Of a stretch of 55,429 nucleotides of DNA, positions 39,435 through 47,984 are shown piece after piece. Source of the DNA: Tabrizicola sp. GTDB taxonomy: Bacteria; Pseudomonadota; Alphaproteobacteria; Rhodobacterales; Rhodobacteraceae. The stretch spans positions 1 to 55,429 of the forward strand of contig NZ_JAEULO010000051.1 in the NCBI RefSeq assembly GCF_016793705.1, written 5' to 3'. The notes below the pieces were generated by a model, which was given only the letters and a program-made list of their open reading frames with translations, ran no database searches and was not told the origin of the DNA. Positions within the stretch are counted from its first letter, which is position 1, and every line of letters begins with the position of its first letter. The translations under genes and the position numbers were made by a program.

Positions 39435-40310
39435 TCAGCCGAGCGCCTGTTCCACGAAGGCCAGCATATCCGTCTTGACCGGATCACTCTCGAAAGCCGC
39501 GCCGCCATGGCCTGCGCCGGGGACCAGCTTGTAGTCGATTGCGGCCCTGGGGTCGGCGGCGAGCCAGGCCTCGCGCAGGCGTTTGGCTTGCAGGTCGGCG
39601 ACCACAGCATCGGCGTCTCCATGCCGGATCAGGATCGGCGGCAGGGGCTCGCGCATCCGGTCGAGCCGGGCCAGCGGACTTGCCGCGCGGGCCGCCTCTC
39701 GCCCTTCGCCGACCGTGAAGCCGAGAAGGCGGCTTTCCGGGCTGGCGGCATCATCCGCCGGTCCGCGCGCCGGGGTGCGCGCGAGCGTCTTCAGGTCGGC
39801 GTCCAGCGTCGAGAAATCCATCGGGCCGGAGAGGCTGACCACGCCTTTCGGCGGCAGGCCCACCTCGACCAGGCTGAGCGCGGTGGTGACCGCCAGATAG
39901 GCCCCCGCCCCCTGCCCCATCAGCACCATATGCGACGGGTTCAGCCCGAGGTCGGCGCCGTTCCGTTGCAGATGCACCACCGCCGCCAGCGCGTCGTCGG
40001 CCTGGGCGGGCCATTTCGCCGCGCCCGAGAGCCGGGTGTTGACCCGCACCACGGCGATCCCGGCCTCCAGCCACTCCGGCCAGACTGTGACATCGGCCTT
40101 GTCGCCGGTCGCGAAATCGCCGCCGTGGAAGATCACCAGCACCGGGGCGGCCCCACCCCCGCGCGGATGCAGGATGTCGAGGGCCTGTGCCGGGTCGTCG
40201 CCATAGGCCAGTTCCGTGTCGCCGGGCACGCGCCAGCGCCAGAGCGCCACGCCCCCCGCCGCAGCGGAGATGCCGCCGATCAGCAGGGTCCGTCGGATCA
40301 GTCCGGGCAT
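39435..40310 (-). CDS. alpha/beta hydrolase, carboxylesterase-like, exported
   Basis: 291 residues. A Tat-like or Sec signal begins it (LIRRTLLIGGISAAAGGVAL, with a twin-Arg), so it probably works in the periplasm. The oxyanion element is VIFHGGDF (HGG type), the serine elbow appears as GQGAG in place of GxSxG, and a late HGDAD and GAGHGG supply the acid and histidine. The missing serine in the elbow (Gln-Gly-Ala) is odd and casts doubt on normal esterase catalysis. It overlaps the gene upstream by 13 bases. Confidence 0.75.
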   Translation of the reverse strand: MPGLIRRTLLIGGISAAAGGVALWRWRVPGDTELAYGDDPAQALDILHPRGGGAAPVLVIFHGGDFATGDKADVTVWPEWLEAGIAVVRVNTRLSGAAKWPAQADDALAAVVHLQRNGADLGLNPSHMVLMGQGAGAYLAVTTALSLVEVGLPPKGVVSLSGPMDFSTLDADLKTLARTPARGPADDAASPESRLLGFTVGEGREAARAASPLARLDRMREPLPPILIRHGDADAVVADLQAKRLREAWLAADPRAAIDYKLVPGAGHGGAAFESDPVKTDMLAFVEQALG

Positions 40311-40921
40311 GTCAGCCTCCCTGCGATGCGGGTGATATCGGCGGCGAGCCGCGCCTCGAAGCGGGCCACCCGACCCGGCGCGATGGCCTCGGCGCTGTGG
40401 AGCGCGCGCCAGGTCAGGCGGGCCTTCGGGGCGCAGGGCTTGAGGATGGACAGGCTGAGGATGCGCCGGACCGGGCGGCGCAGCACCAGCCAGTCGACCC
40501 AGGCGGGCGCGCCCATGGTGGTGACGGCCAATACCTCGCGCAAGGCATGCAGCCGGGGCAGCATCGGGCCGAAGTCGGGGGAATTGTCGTAAGCCGTGCC
40601 GGGTGCCCAGACCCGGTCGAACCAGCCCTTCAGGATCGCCGGAAAGCCGAACCACCAGGTCGGGAAGACCAGGATCAGCACCTGCGCCCCGGCCAGTTCC
40701 TGCTTTTCCTGCGGCAGGGTGGCGGGCGGCATTGCGGGCGGCGTGGCGTAATGGTCGCGGCGTTCTTCGGATGTGAGGCGGGGGTCGAACCCGTCCGCAT
40801 AGAGGTCGCGGCGCGTCACCTGCCAGCCTTGCGCGCGGGCCTGCGCCTCGACCGTGGCGGCGAGGCGGGCGTTCAGGCTGTTCTCCAGCGGATGCGCGAA
40901 GACCAGAAGGCAGCGGGTCAA
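40298..40921 (-). CDS. flavodoxin-fold NAD(P)H:quinone oxidoreductase
   Basis: 207 residues of the NQO/KefF family. Seen are LLVFAHPLENSLNARL, the FPTWWFGFPAILKGWFDRVW flavin-loop segment and a PGTAYDN motif. Such enzymes use FAD or FMN to pass two electrons from NAD(P)H to quinones. The likely start is TTG at 40921 because it overlaps the stop of the gene before it (TTGA) and opens at the family N-terminus. It is the middle gene of a three-gene overlapping unit. Confidence 0.8.
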   Translation of the reverse strand: MTRCLLVFAHPLENSLNARLAATVEAQARAQGWQVTRRDLYADGFDPRLTSEERRDHYATPPAMPPATLPQEKQELAGAQVLILVFPTWWFGFPAILKGWFDRVWAPGTAYDNSPDFGPMLPRLHALREVLAVTTMGAPAWVDWLVLRRPVRRILSLSILKPCAPKARLTWRALHSAEAIAPGRVARFEARLAADITRIAGRLTCPD

Positions 40922-41715
40922 TGCATCGCCTCGCGCAGGGCGGCGTAGTCCTCGGGGGCAATCCGGTTGGCATCGACCAGGATGGTATGGATGGCGAAGA
41001 GCACCGCTTGCGTTTCGGGCAGCCGCAAGAGCGTCTGGCGTTCGCAGCGGACATAGGATTTGCCAGTCGGCTGCTTGCGCCAGTCGCCCTCGACCCGCGG
41101 GTGGTGCAGCATGAAGTCGTCGTAGGTGAAGAAGTTCATCCGCCAGAGCGGCTGCTCGGGCCGGATCGCCGAGAGAAGCCGGTGGACGCGGGCGGCGAGC
41201 GTCTCGTCGTAGATCTCGACCGGCTTGTGGATGGCCAGCATCGGGCGGCCGATCTTCTGGGAAAGCGTCCAGGAGGCGGGGAAGCAGAGGATGGCGGCGG
41301 TCAGGTCGTATTCCGCGCCGTTCGACTGCATCAGGCAGAGGTCCTGCTGGACGAGGCGGCCGAGGGTGAGGAGCGGTTGGCTGGGGTCGAGCGGAACGGT
41401 CACGCCGTCGGGGCGCCGGGCCTCGGTGGCGGTGACGGTGAAGCCGGGCTCCTGGCGCAGCCAGTCGAGGACGGTGGCGTAAAGCTCGCTGGCGGCGGGC
41501 TCTGCCTGCGGCAGGGTGGCGTGGACGACCTCGGGTTGCCCCGCGATCAGCCGGTCGCGGAGTGCCATCTGGCCGGCATAGGCCTCGTCCACCCGCAGCC
41601 AGTCGCGGCCCTGGACGGGTTGGATGCCGGGCAGGCGGCGGGTGGCGGGCTCCTCCCAGGGGTGGAGGGGCAGCCGGTCCTGCAGGATCGGCGCATCTTG
41701 CATCGGGTTCACCAT
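40918..41715 (-). CDS. heme-dependent oxidative N-demethylase-like protein (DUF3445)
   Basis: 265 residues. HPWEEPATRRLPGIQPV near the N-terminus and the WTLSQKIGRPMLAIHKPV centre are characteristic of the DUF3445 family, whose founding member is a heme enzyme that removes methyl groups from dimethylamine. A PAS-like heme pocket is expected. The start (41715 or 41703) is uncertain. It heads the reverse-strand unit with the flavodoxin-fold reductase, and is divergent from dddP by 124 bases. Confidence 0.82.
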   Translation of the reverse strand: MVNPMQDAPILQDRLPLHPWEEPATRRLPGIQPVQGRDWLRVDEAYAGQMALRDRLIAGQPEVVHATLPQAEPAASELYATVLDWLRQEPGFTVTATEARRPDGVTVPLDPSQPLLTLGRLVQQDLCLMQSNGAEYDLTAAILCFPASWTLSQKIGRPMLAIHKPVEIYDETLAARVHRLLSAIRPEQPLWRMNFFTYDDFMLHHPRVEGDWRKQPTGKSYVRCERQTLLRLPETQAVLFAIHTILVDANRIAPEDYAALREAMH

Positions 41716-41839
41716 GGCGGTCTTTGACCATGGGCGGGGCCGGGCTGCAACCAACACATTTGCGACTGCCCGTGTCGCCGGTGGCTTAGGCGGCGATCTG
41801 CCTGCGGGGCAAGTTGCGGGAGCAACCGGAGAGCCAGCC

Positions 41840-43177
41840 ATGACCAGCTACCACCGTGACCGCCGCAAGATCGACCCGACACGGGGCGACCACCTGGGCG
41901 ACGGGACCCCGAACCAGAACGACCGGGTGGAGATCGGGCCGACGCAGCTGGCGTTCCGGGAATGGGAGGCGGCGGGGCTTGCCTTGCCGGACCTTCAGCG
42001 GATGCGGGAGGATCGCTGGAAGCGGTTGGTCGCGGGGCTGGTGGCGCGGGACTACGGGGGGCTTCTGATGTTCGACCCGCTGAACATCCGCTATGCGACC
42101 GACACCACCAACATGCAGCTTTGGAACACCCACAACCCGTTCCGGGCCTGCCTGTTGTGCGCCGACGGGCATATGGTGATGTGGGAGTACAAGAATTCGC
42201 CCTTCCTGGTAACGTTCAACCCGCTGGTGAAGGAGCTGCGGTCGGGGGCGACCTTCTTCTACAATTCCACCGGCGACCGGGGGGTGCAGGCGGCGCAAGG
42301 CTTCGCGGCGCAGGTGGATGAGGTGATGCGCGAACATGCCGGGGCGAACCGGCGGCTGGCGGTGGACAAGATCATGGTCCACGGGCTCAGGGCGCTGGAG
42401 GCCATTGGCTTCACGGTCGAGGAAGGCGAGGAGGTGACGGAGCGGGTCCGCGCGGTGAAGACGCCGGACGAGATCCTGGCGATGCGCTGTGCCCATGTGG
42501 CCTGCGAGGCGGGGATCGCCGAGATGGAGGCCTTCACCCGGGCGAATGTGCCCTCGGGCCGCGTCAGCGAGGATGCGATCTGGGCGGAGCTGCACGCGGC
42601 GAACATCCGGCGCGGCGGGGAATGGATCGAGACGCGGCTCCTGGCCTCCGGTCCCCGGACCAACCCCTGGTTCCAGGAATGCGGGCCAAGGCTGGTGCAG
42701 CCGGAGGAGATCGTGGCCTTCGACACCGACCTGATCGGGGCCTATGGCTTCTGCATCGACATCAGCCGGACCTGGTGGGTGGGCGACAGCCGACCGTCGA
42801 ACGCGATGGTCTCGGCCTTCCACCACGCGCTCGACCATATCACCGACCACAAGGCGCGGCTGAAGCCCGGCGTGACCATCGAGGAGCTGGTGATGGGAGG
42901 GCATCAGCTGGCCCCGGAATACTGGTCGCAGAAATATTCCTGCAAGATGCACGGGGTCGGGCTTTGCGACGAGTGGCCCTATGTCCACTACCCCGACGGC
43001 TGGATGCCGGGAGCCTTCGACGCGGCGCTGGAGCCGGGGATGGTGCTCTGTGTCGAGGCACTGGTCTCGCCGGAAGGGGGCAGCTTCTCGATCAAGCTGG
43101 AGGATCAGGTGCTGATCACGGAGGACGGCTGCGAGACGCTGACACGCTATCCGTTCGACCCGAGGTTGATGGGCTGA
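41840..43177 (+). CDS. dddP: dimethylsulfoniopropionate lyase DddP
   Basis: 445 residues of the M24 metallopeptidase fold. DddP splits DMSP into dimethyl sulfide and acrylate. It matches marine Rhodobacterales DddP from end to end (KIDPTRG start, IEIGPTQLAFREW-like segment, YPFDPRLMG end). From my own count the metal ligands D295, D297, D307, H371, E406 and E421, the catalytic D377, and the substrate-cage residues W95 and Y366 fall at the published numbers. The ATG at 41840 follows GGAG. The N-terminal extension of the open frame is not coding. Confidence 0.93.
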   Translation: MTSYHRDRRKIDPTRGDHLGDGTPNQNDRVEIGPTQLAFREWEAAGLALPDLQRMREDRWKRLVAGLVARDYGGLLMFDPLNIRYATDTTNMQLWNTHNPFRACLLCADGHMVMWEYKNSPFLVTFNPLVKELRSGATFFYNSTGDRGVQAAQGFAAQVDEVMREHAGANRRLAVDKIMVHGLRALEAIGFTVEEGEEVTERVRAVKTPDEILAMRCAHVACEAGIAEMEAFTRANVPSGRVSEDAIWAELHAANIRRGGEWIETRLLASGPRTNPWFQECGPRLVQPEEIVAFDTDLIGAYGFCIDISRTWWVGDSRPSNAMVSAFHHALDHITDHKARLKPGVTIEELVMGGHQLAPEYWSQKYSCKMHGVGLCDEWPYVHYPDGWMPGAFDAALEPGMVLCVEALVSPEGGSFSIKLEDQVLITEDGCETLTRYPFDPRLMG

Positions 43178-43333
43178 CCCGAAGGGCGCTTTCCCGCGGC
43201 CTTACCCACGAAGCATAGCGGCACCGATGGAGACGCGGGATAACAAAGGGGCTGATGGCGGAGGGGATGGTTCTGACGCCGAACCTTCTCTACTGTAAGC
43301 CATTGAATCAATTAAGATAGTGGCCCAGACACT

Positions 43334-43349
43334 AGCAACCGCGGTTGCT
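43334..43349. repeat. perfect 16-base palindrome
   Basis: AGCAACCGCGGTTGCT is exactly self-complementary and half of it (GCAACCGCG) is repeated at 43355-43363. It lies between the convergent dddP and the truncated TPR gene and may end transcription from either. Nothing else is seen in 43178-43429. Confidence 0.45.
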
Positions 43350-43429
43350 GTCTTGCAACCGCGCGGCGCGCATCAGTTCAGCATCGCCACTCTAAGTCCA
43401 TGTTAAGGCACCGCGTGCGCCCCGGCGGG

Positions 43430-43868
43430 TCAAGGGATCAGCCACTCTATCTCAACGGCAAAGCGTTGTGCACTCTCCGCACTACGGTGCGGGAGCGACG
43501 CGATGAATCGGGCGATGTCGAAGTTGGGCTCGGCTTCCAACAGACGTGCCCGCATCGCTTCTGCCGCCGCGCTTTCTCCAAGCGCCCGATAACAGGCCGC
43601 CATATAGCCGAAGTGATAGTAGGACGGGTTCGTGATGTGGCGAAATGCAGCCAGAGCGTCGGCGTGACGGCCCAAAAGATGCAGGCTCCGACCCTGAATG
43701 TTCCAGAACCACTCCAGATGCAGCGGATTCAGGCGCATAGCATCACGGATGCGCGACAGCGCCTCTTCCGGGCGGTCGATATAGATCAGATAGCGCCCAT
43801 ACTCGATCAACAGCAGATCGTCGTTTGGATTTGCAGCAAGACCTGCCTCAAAGTGATGTCCCGCCCGG
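43430..43868 (-). pseudogene. C-terminal remnant of a TPR protein, cut by an insertion sequence
   Basis: About 146 codons remain. Three TPR units are visible (GLAANPNDDLLLIEYGRYL, EEALSRIRDAMRLNPLHLEW, GRHADALAAFRHI). This tail is like that of class III adenylate cyclase-TPR fusions. The frame then enters the IS3 element near 43869, so the front of the gene, with its promoter and catalytic domain, is gone. Confidence 0.75.
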
Positions 43869-44292
43869 TGGACTTGCCCGGAAAGAGTGGAGATCACCAA
43901 CTGAGGAACCAGGAGGTGTTCTATGGGAAACGGGAACAGACCGACGCCGGAGTTTCGGCGTGAAGCGGTGCGTCTGGCATTGACCAGCGGTCGGACGCGG
44001 CGGGAGATATCGGAGGATCTGGGTATTGGCTTGTCGACGCTGACGCGATGGCTGAGCCAGGAGCGCGATGCTGGTGAGCCGAGTGAGGCACCTGTCGATC
44101 TGCATGCCGAGCTGAAGCGTCTACGTCGGGAGAATGCGGTCCTGAAGCAGGAACGCGACATCTTAAAAAAGCCGCGGCCTTCTTCGCGAGGGAGGGAAAT
44201 CGGTGAAGTTCGCCTTCATCGATGCAGAGAAGGCCAGTTTCCCGATCAGCCGGATGTGCTGCGTCCTCGGGGTCAGCCAGAGCGGTTTCTTC
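43869..44292 (+). mobile_element. truncated IS3-family element (left part)
   Basis: Begins near TGGACTTGCCCGG, where TPR similarity ends, and holds all of orfA and the first 30 codons of orfB before joining another element within 44286-44295. No right end is present. Confidence 0.7.
43923..44292 (+). pseudogene. IS3-family transposase, OrfA plus start of OrfB
   Basis: OrfA begins at ATG 43923 with a good AGGAGG and a helix-turn-helix (FRREAVRLALTSGRTRREIS) followed by the leucine-zipper part (ELKRLRRENAVLKQERDILKK). At A6G (44165-44171) the frame in which the family normally continues (AAAFFAREG) is -1 to OrfA, a site fit for programmed frameshifting. OrfB starts at GTG 44203 (KFAFIDAEKASFPISRM) and is cut off after VSQSGFF, so no DDE domain remains. 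Confidence 0.75.
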
Positions 44293-44490
44293 TTCCAGCT
44301 GAAGTGGGTCGCCTGGCTGATCCCGGCCTTGCGGCAGATCTCCGCGACCGGCGCCCCTTCCTCGCCCTGCTTCAGGATGAACGCCTTCTGCGCGTCTGAA
44401 AACTTGCTCGCCTTCATACGATTCCGCTCCTCTCCCAGCCAGGAAAGCGTAGCGGAAAACTCCAGCTTCAAACGGACCAGGTTCAGGGCT
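44286..44490 (-). mobile_element. fragment of a second IS3-family element, N-terminal OrfA only
   Basis: On the reverse strand from ATG 44417 the frame reads KASKFSDAQKAFILKQGEEG and ICRKAGISQATHFSWKKK, the start of a different IS3-family OrfA (IS407-like). It is fused tail to tail with the preceding element at a shared TTTCTTCTT. The outer edge near 44480-44490 is a guess. Confidence 0.65.
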
Positions 44491-44691
44491 TCAGATCACG
44501 ACATATGCCGCATCAAAAATCAAAGTCGGGCTCATCGCAACTTTTCCGAAAATCTCGCAGATCAGAACAATCTCCCGTCATCAAGATCGAATGGAGAGAT
44601 TTCTAAAAACTTCATTTCTAGACAATTTCAAACTTTTAAGAATCGTTAACTCGAGTGATTGCAGATTGTTCTTGGGTGTGCGGAGAGCAAA

Positions 44692-47502
44692 ATGGCAATT
44701 CTGAATCTAGGGGGATTTTCCCTGAATCCTGGTTATATCGGCGAAATTGCAAAAGACGCGCTCTTCGGCGCAAACTTTCTATTCAATCGGGATGGGACCT
44801 CATCTCCAGGCGAGATCGATCCAAATTATGTAAAATTCATTGAGGAGGCAAACGTTTCGACGCTGAGGTATCCGGGCGGAACTCTTGCAGAAGAACGTAT
44901 CGACCTAGCTGACCCTGAATCGCTCTCGGCGAACTACATGAACCCTGACTATAAGGTTGGTGACCCAACAGTTCCACTTAGTTCCTTCCTTGCCTTGTGC
45001 GAGGCGTCCAATTCTTCCGCGACGATCGTGTTACCCACATATCGCTTCCTGAAAGACGCGCCGGATTCCTCCGGCCATCGGGCGATCGACATCACTGAGG
45101 AAGCGAACCTCAGATCATATATCAAGTCTGCGCTTGCGGCTGGCACCGAACTTGGAGTGAGCATCGCTGGATTTGAGATTGGGAACGAGTGGTACGTAGA
45201 CAACACGGAAATATTTGGATTTCGTATGTCGCCAATTGAGTATGGTCGGGTTGCGAACTACATTGCCGCGATTGTCCAGAGCGAAATAGATCATTATCTA
45301 ATGTCTGGTAACTACGACCAGACGGAGGAACCGGCAATCATCATTCAGGTCGGTCCTGGAGGAGATAAGGAGTGGTATAAGCCCTCAGGTTTCGCACCCG
45401 ACGAAAACTATATAGGGAAATTGGTTTCTGCGACTGAATTGATTGCGACGCAGTTTTCCGACATCAATGCGAGAAAGGCGGTTGATGGCATCCTTATGCA
45501 TCGTTATCTTCATGGATCGGACAGCATGACGGGAGAATGGGTGTATAACCCATTCGTCACTTGGTCCAGCATTACCGCAAAAATGCCCGGATTCGCAATC
45601 GTAGATCGGTACGTTACTGAGTGGAATGTATCTGCACGGAACCAAGCCGAGCGCGGACTGGCCCAGTTCGATTCTATGGTTGAGCTATTTCGGGAGATGC
45701 TTCTGGTTGGAGTGGATCATGCCAACGTCTGGGCGGTGCAGCAGAACAACGGAACTCGGATGATAGCAAATAGCGGCTCCGGGACAGCGCCCTTCGGTGG
45801 TCTTACCTTCGGGGGCCTTGCGTTCGATATTTGTTCAACTCAGCTAAGAGGGCTGAAGGTGATACGGGCGCCGGAGGAGATCTCGGGCATCTCAGTGAAT
45901 GCCTTCGGTGGCCAGGGAAGGGAAGTCATCTTCCTGACAAACCGTAGTGACGAAAATCGAACTCATACGGTCGATCTCAGGAAGATCGTGCCCGGCGGGC
46001 ATCACGCCACGATATACTATATTGGTGTGGGCGAAGATGGCAAACCCGAGGTTTTTGTTGAGACAGTCCGCATAGGAGCAAAAACACCCTACAAGGTCCT
46101 TCCGTTTGGGAGTCAGGAGAGCGTCGTAATTGTGATCGCTCGACCGGGAGTCGGTGTGACTATCGAAGGATATGATCTGAACGACCGGCTTGATGGCAGC
46201 CTTTTCTCCGACACCATCCTTGGAGGCTCTGGAAACGATACCTGCTCTGGGGGCAACGGAAGTGATCTTCTGAATGGGGAAGACGGCAACGACATTTTGA
46301 TTTGCGGAAGCGGAGACGATACGATCCTCGGTGGTGATGGCAGCGACTATTTAGATGCCGGGAGCGGAAATGACAGAATAGTCTTTTCTAGCGGGCAAGA
46401 CACAATTTTTGGGGGTCTTGGAACGGACATAATTTCATTCGAGCAACAGAGTGGCTCTGTTGTATTGGATCTCGCTTCTCCTGATGTCGTGCGCTCGCTT
46501 CTCGGTGGTTCCACGCTTAACTCAGTTGAGGGGTATTCAGGAAGTACATTTGATGACACGTTGTACGGTGCCCAATTTGATGACCTGCTGTTTGGAGATT
46601 CGGGAAATGACAAGCTATTTGGCAACGCAGGTGCGGACCAGCTTCGTGGCGAGAGTGGAGAGGACCTAATCTATGGGGGCGACGGCCTCGATTCTCTTTT
46701 CGGCGGTAATGATCGCGACACTGTGTTTGGAGACGCGGGGAATGACTTAATTTACGGGGGCGGTGGCAATGATCTTTTAAATGGCGGTAACGGAAGTGAT
46801 TCAGTGTTTGGGGAAGATGGTGACGATTTCATCTTTGGTGAAGATGGCGATGATCGTCTTGAGGGAGGAGCCGGTAGAGACAAGCTTTATGGTGGCTCGG
46901 GTTCGGACACACTTAGTGGTGGTGTGGGAGATGATGATCTGTCAGGCGGTGACGGCAACGATTCCCTCACTGGAGATGATGGCAATGATCTAATATTTGG
47001 AGAAGGCGGGTCAGATCGCCTTTTCGGATCTTCAGGTATGGACAATGTGTATGGCGGCGAGGGAAATGATCTGGTCTACGGTGGCGAGGGAAATGATTTA
47101 CTCATGGGAGATTCCGGCGATGACTGCATATATGGTGATGGTGGAAATGACCATATTGTTGGCGGAGGCGGAAATGATCGGCTTTTCGGAGGCGTGGGCA
47201 ATGATTTTATCGTAGGTGGCTCGGGTTCGGACGTTCTGAGTGGAGGAGCTGGAGAAGATACGTTTGTGTTTCACGAGCAGTTTTCCAAAGCGCGAGTATG
47301 CGATTTCCGGGACAATGTTGACACCTTGCAGTTCTACGATGTCTTTTTCACGGAAGGGATGTCCGTGAGGGAATTCGTGGATACATTCTCATATATATCT
47401 GGAAAAAATGTCATTTTTGACTTTGGGGACTTGGGGGAGTTAACTGTCTGTGGTGTAAAATCACTTCAAAATCTCTACGATGACGTAGTACTCTATTTTT
47501 GA
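44692..47502 (+). CDS. secreted RTX protein with an N-terminal glycosidase-like TIM-barrel domain
   Basis: 936 residues. The first 485 residues resemble clan GH-A glycosidases: LRYPGG (58-63), FEIGNEWY with candidate acid/base E166, and VTEWN with candidate nucleophile E310, then a small beta domain. From about 505 there are two blocks of RTX nonapeptides (about 8 and 26, GGxGxDxLx type) that bind calcium. The C-terminus (DDVVLYF) is a type I secretion signal. There is no N-terminal signal peptide, which agrees. The substrate is unknown. Codons are much less GC-rich than in the core genes. Transport genes lie at 51496-54533. Confidence 0.85.
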   Translation: MAILNLGGFSLNPGYIGEIAKDALFGANFLFNRDGTSSPGEIDPNYVKFIEEANVSTLRYPGGTLAEERIDLADPESLSANYMNPDYKVGDPTVPLSSFLALCEASNSSATIVLPTYRFLKDAPDSSGHRAIDITEEANLRSYIKSALAAGTELGVSIAGFEIGNEWYVDNTEIFGFRMSPIEYGRVANYIAAIVQSEIDHYLMSGNYDQTEEPAIIIQVGPGGDKEWYKPSGFAPDENYIGKLVSATELIATQFSDINARKAVDGILMHRYLHGSDSMTGEWVYNPFVTWSSITAKMPGFAIVDRYVTEWNVSARNQAERGLAQFDSMVELFREMLLVGVDHANVWAVQQNNGTRMIANSGSGTAPFGGLTFGGLAFDICSTQLRGLKVIRAPEEISGISVNAFGGQGREVIFLTNRSDENRTHTVDLRKIVPGGHHATIYYIGVGEDGKPEVFVETVRIGAKTPYKVLPFGSQESVVIVIARPGVGVTIEGYDLNDRLDGSLFSDTILGGSGNDTCSGGNGSDLLNGEDGNDILICGSGDDTILGGDGSDYLDAGSGNDRIVFSSGQDTIFGGLGTDIISFEQQSGSVVLDLASPDVVRSLLGGSTLNSVEGYSGSTFDDTLYGAQFDDLLFGDSGNDKLFGNAGADQLRGESGEDLIYGGDGLDSLFGGNDRDTVFGDAGNDLIYGGGGNDLLNGGNGSDSVFGEDGDDFIFGEDGDDRLEGGAGRDKLYGGSGSDTLSGGVGDDDLSGGDGNDSLTGDDGNDLIFGEGGSDRLFGSSGMDNVYGGEGNDLVYGGEGNDLLMGDSGDDCIYGDGGNDHIVGGGGNDRLFGGVGNDFIVGGSGSDVLSGGAGEDTFVFHEQFSKARVCDFRDNVDTLQFYDVFFTEGMSVREFVDTFSYISGKNVIFDFGDLGELTVCGVKSLQNLYDDVVLYF

Positions 47503-47525
47503 TCTTTGCCGATCGAACACCGCCA

Positions 47526-47616
47526 GGTCAAGGCTCATTGATTTTACCAGTGCAGCGTGATTCAGGCTCCGCAAGGAGACTGATCTATGAGCAATTTTGA
47601 TCTCCTCCCCGAGAAT
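47526..47616 (+). mobile_element. IS5-like left end, interrupted
   Basis: GGTCAAGGCTCATTGATT and a GTGATTCAGGCTCC segment followed by a short ATGAGCAATTTT start match, with changes, the reverse strand of 50269-50190. It begins 24 bases after the RTX stop and ends where the IS3 element starts. Confidence 0.5.
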
Positions 47617-47678
47617 CGGACAGTGAGGGAAGCTACGATCTGACGTCTGCTGATCTCCAAGAGCGAGGAGATCAGGAC

Positions 47679-47984
47679 ATGAAGAAGCGCAGGAACCATG
47701 ACACGGGGTTCAAGGCCCGCTTCAAGGCCCGCGTGGCGCTGGAAGCCGTGAAGGGCGGGCGCACGGTGTCGGAACTGGCTGCCGAATATGGCGTCCATCC
47801 GACGATGATCCACCAGTGGAAGAAGGCGTTGCTGGAGGGCGCGGCGGACATCTTCGAGCGAGGCAGCAAGAAGGCCCCCGAGGTCGATGAAGGCACGGTG
47901 CGTGCGCTGCATGCGAAGATCGGGGAGCTGGCGGTCGCCAACGATTTTTTGTCACGAAAGCTCAAGCCTTGGACCAGCAAGTGA
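47679..47984 (+). CDS. IS3-family transposase OrfA
   Basis: 101 residues with a helix-turn-helix (ARVALEAVKGGRTVSELA, then VHPTMIHQWKKALL) that binds the element ends. A TTTTTTG run at 47945-47951 lies near its 3' end, where a -1 slip would join it to OrfB and make the active OrfAB transposase. A ribosome binding site (GAGGAGATCAGGAC) precedes the ATG. Confidence 0.88.
   Translation: MKKRRNHDTGFKARFKARVALEAVKGGRTVSELAAEYGVHPTMIHQWKKALLEGAADIFERGSKKAPEVDEGTVRALHAKIGELAVANDFLSRKLKPWTSK

Noticed and set aside
44165-44171. A6G in the first IS3 orfA as an inactivating mutation
   Set aside because: It equally fits the programmed -1 frameshift site of IS3 elements; the element is inactive anyway because its DDE domain is missing.
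46200-47270. Tandem repeats that might be taken for a CRISPR or satellite array
   Set aside because: The 27-base period encodes RTX nonapeptides in one frame; sequence varies at third positions and there are no spacers.
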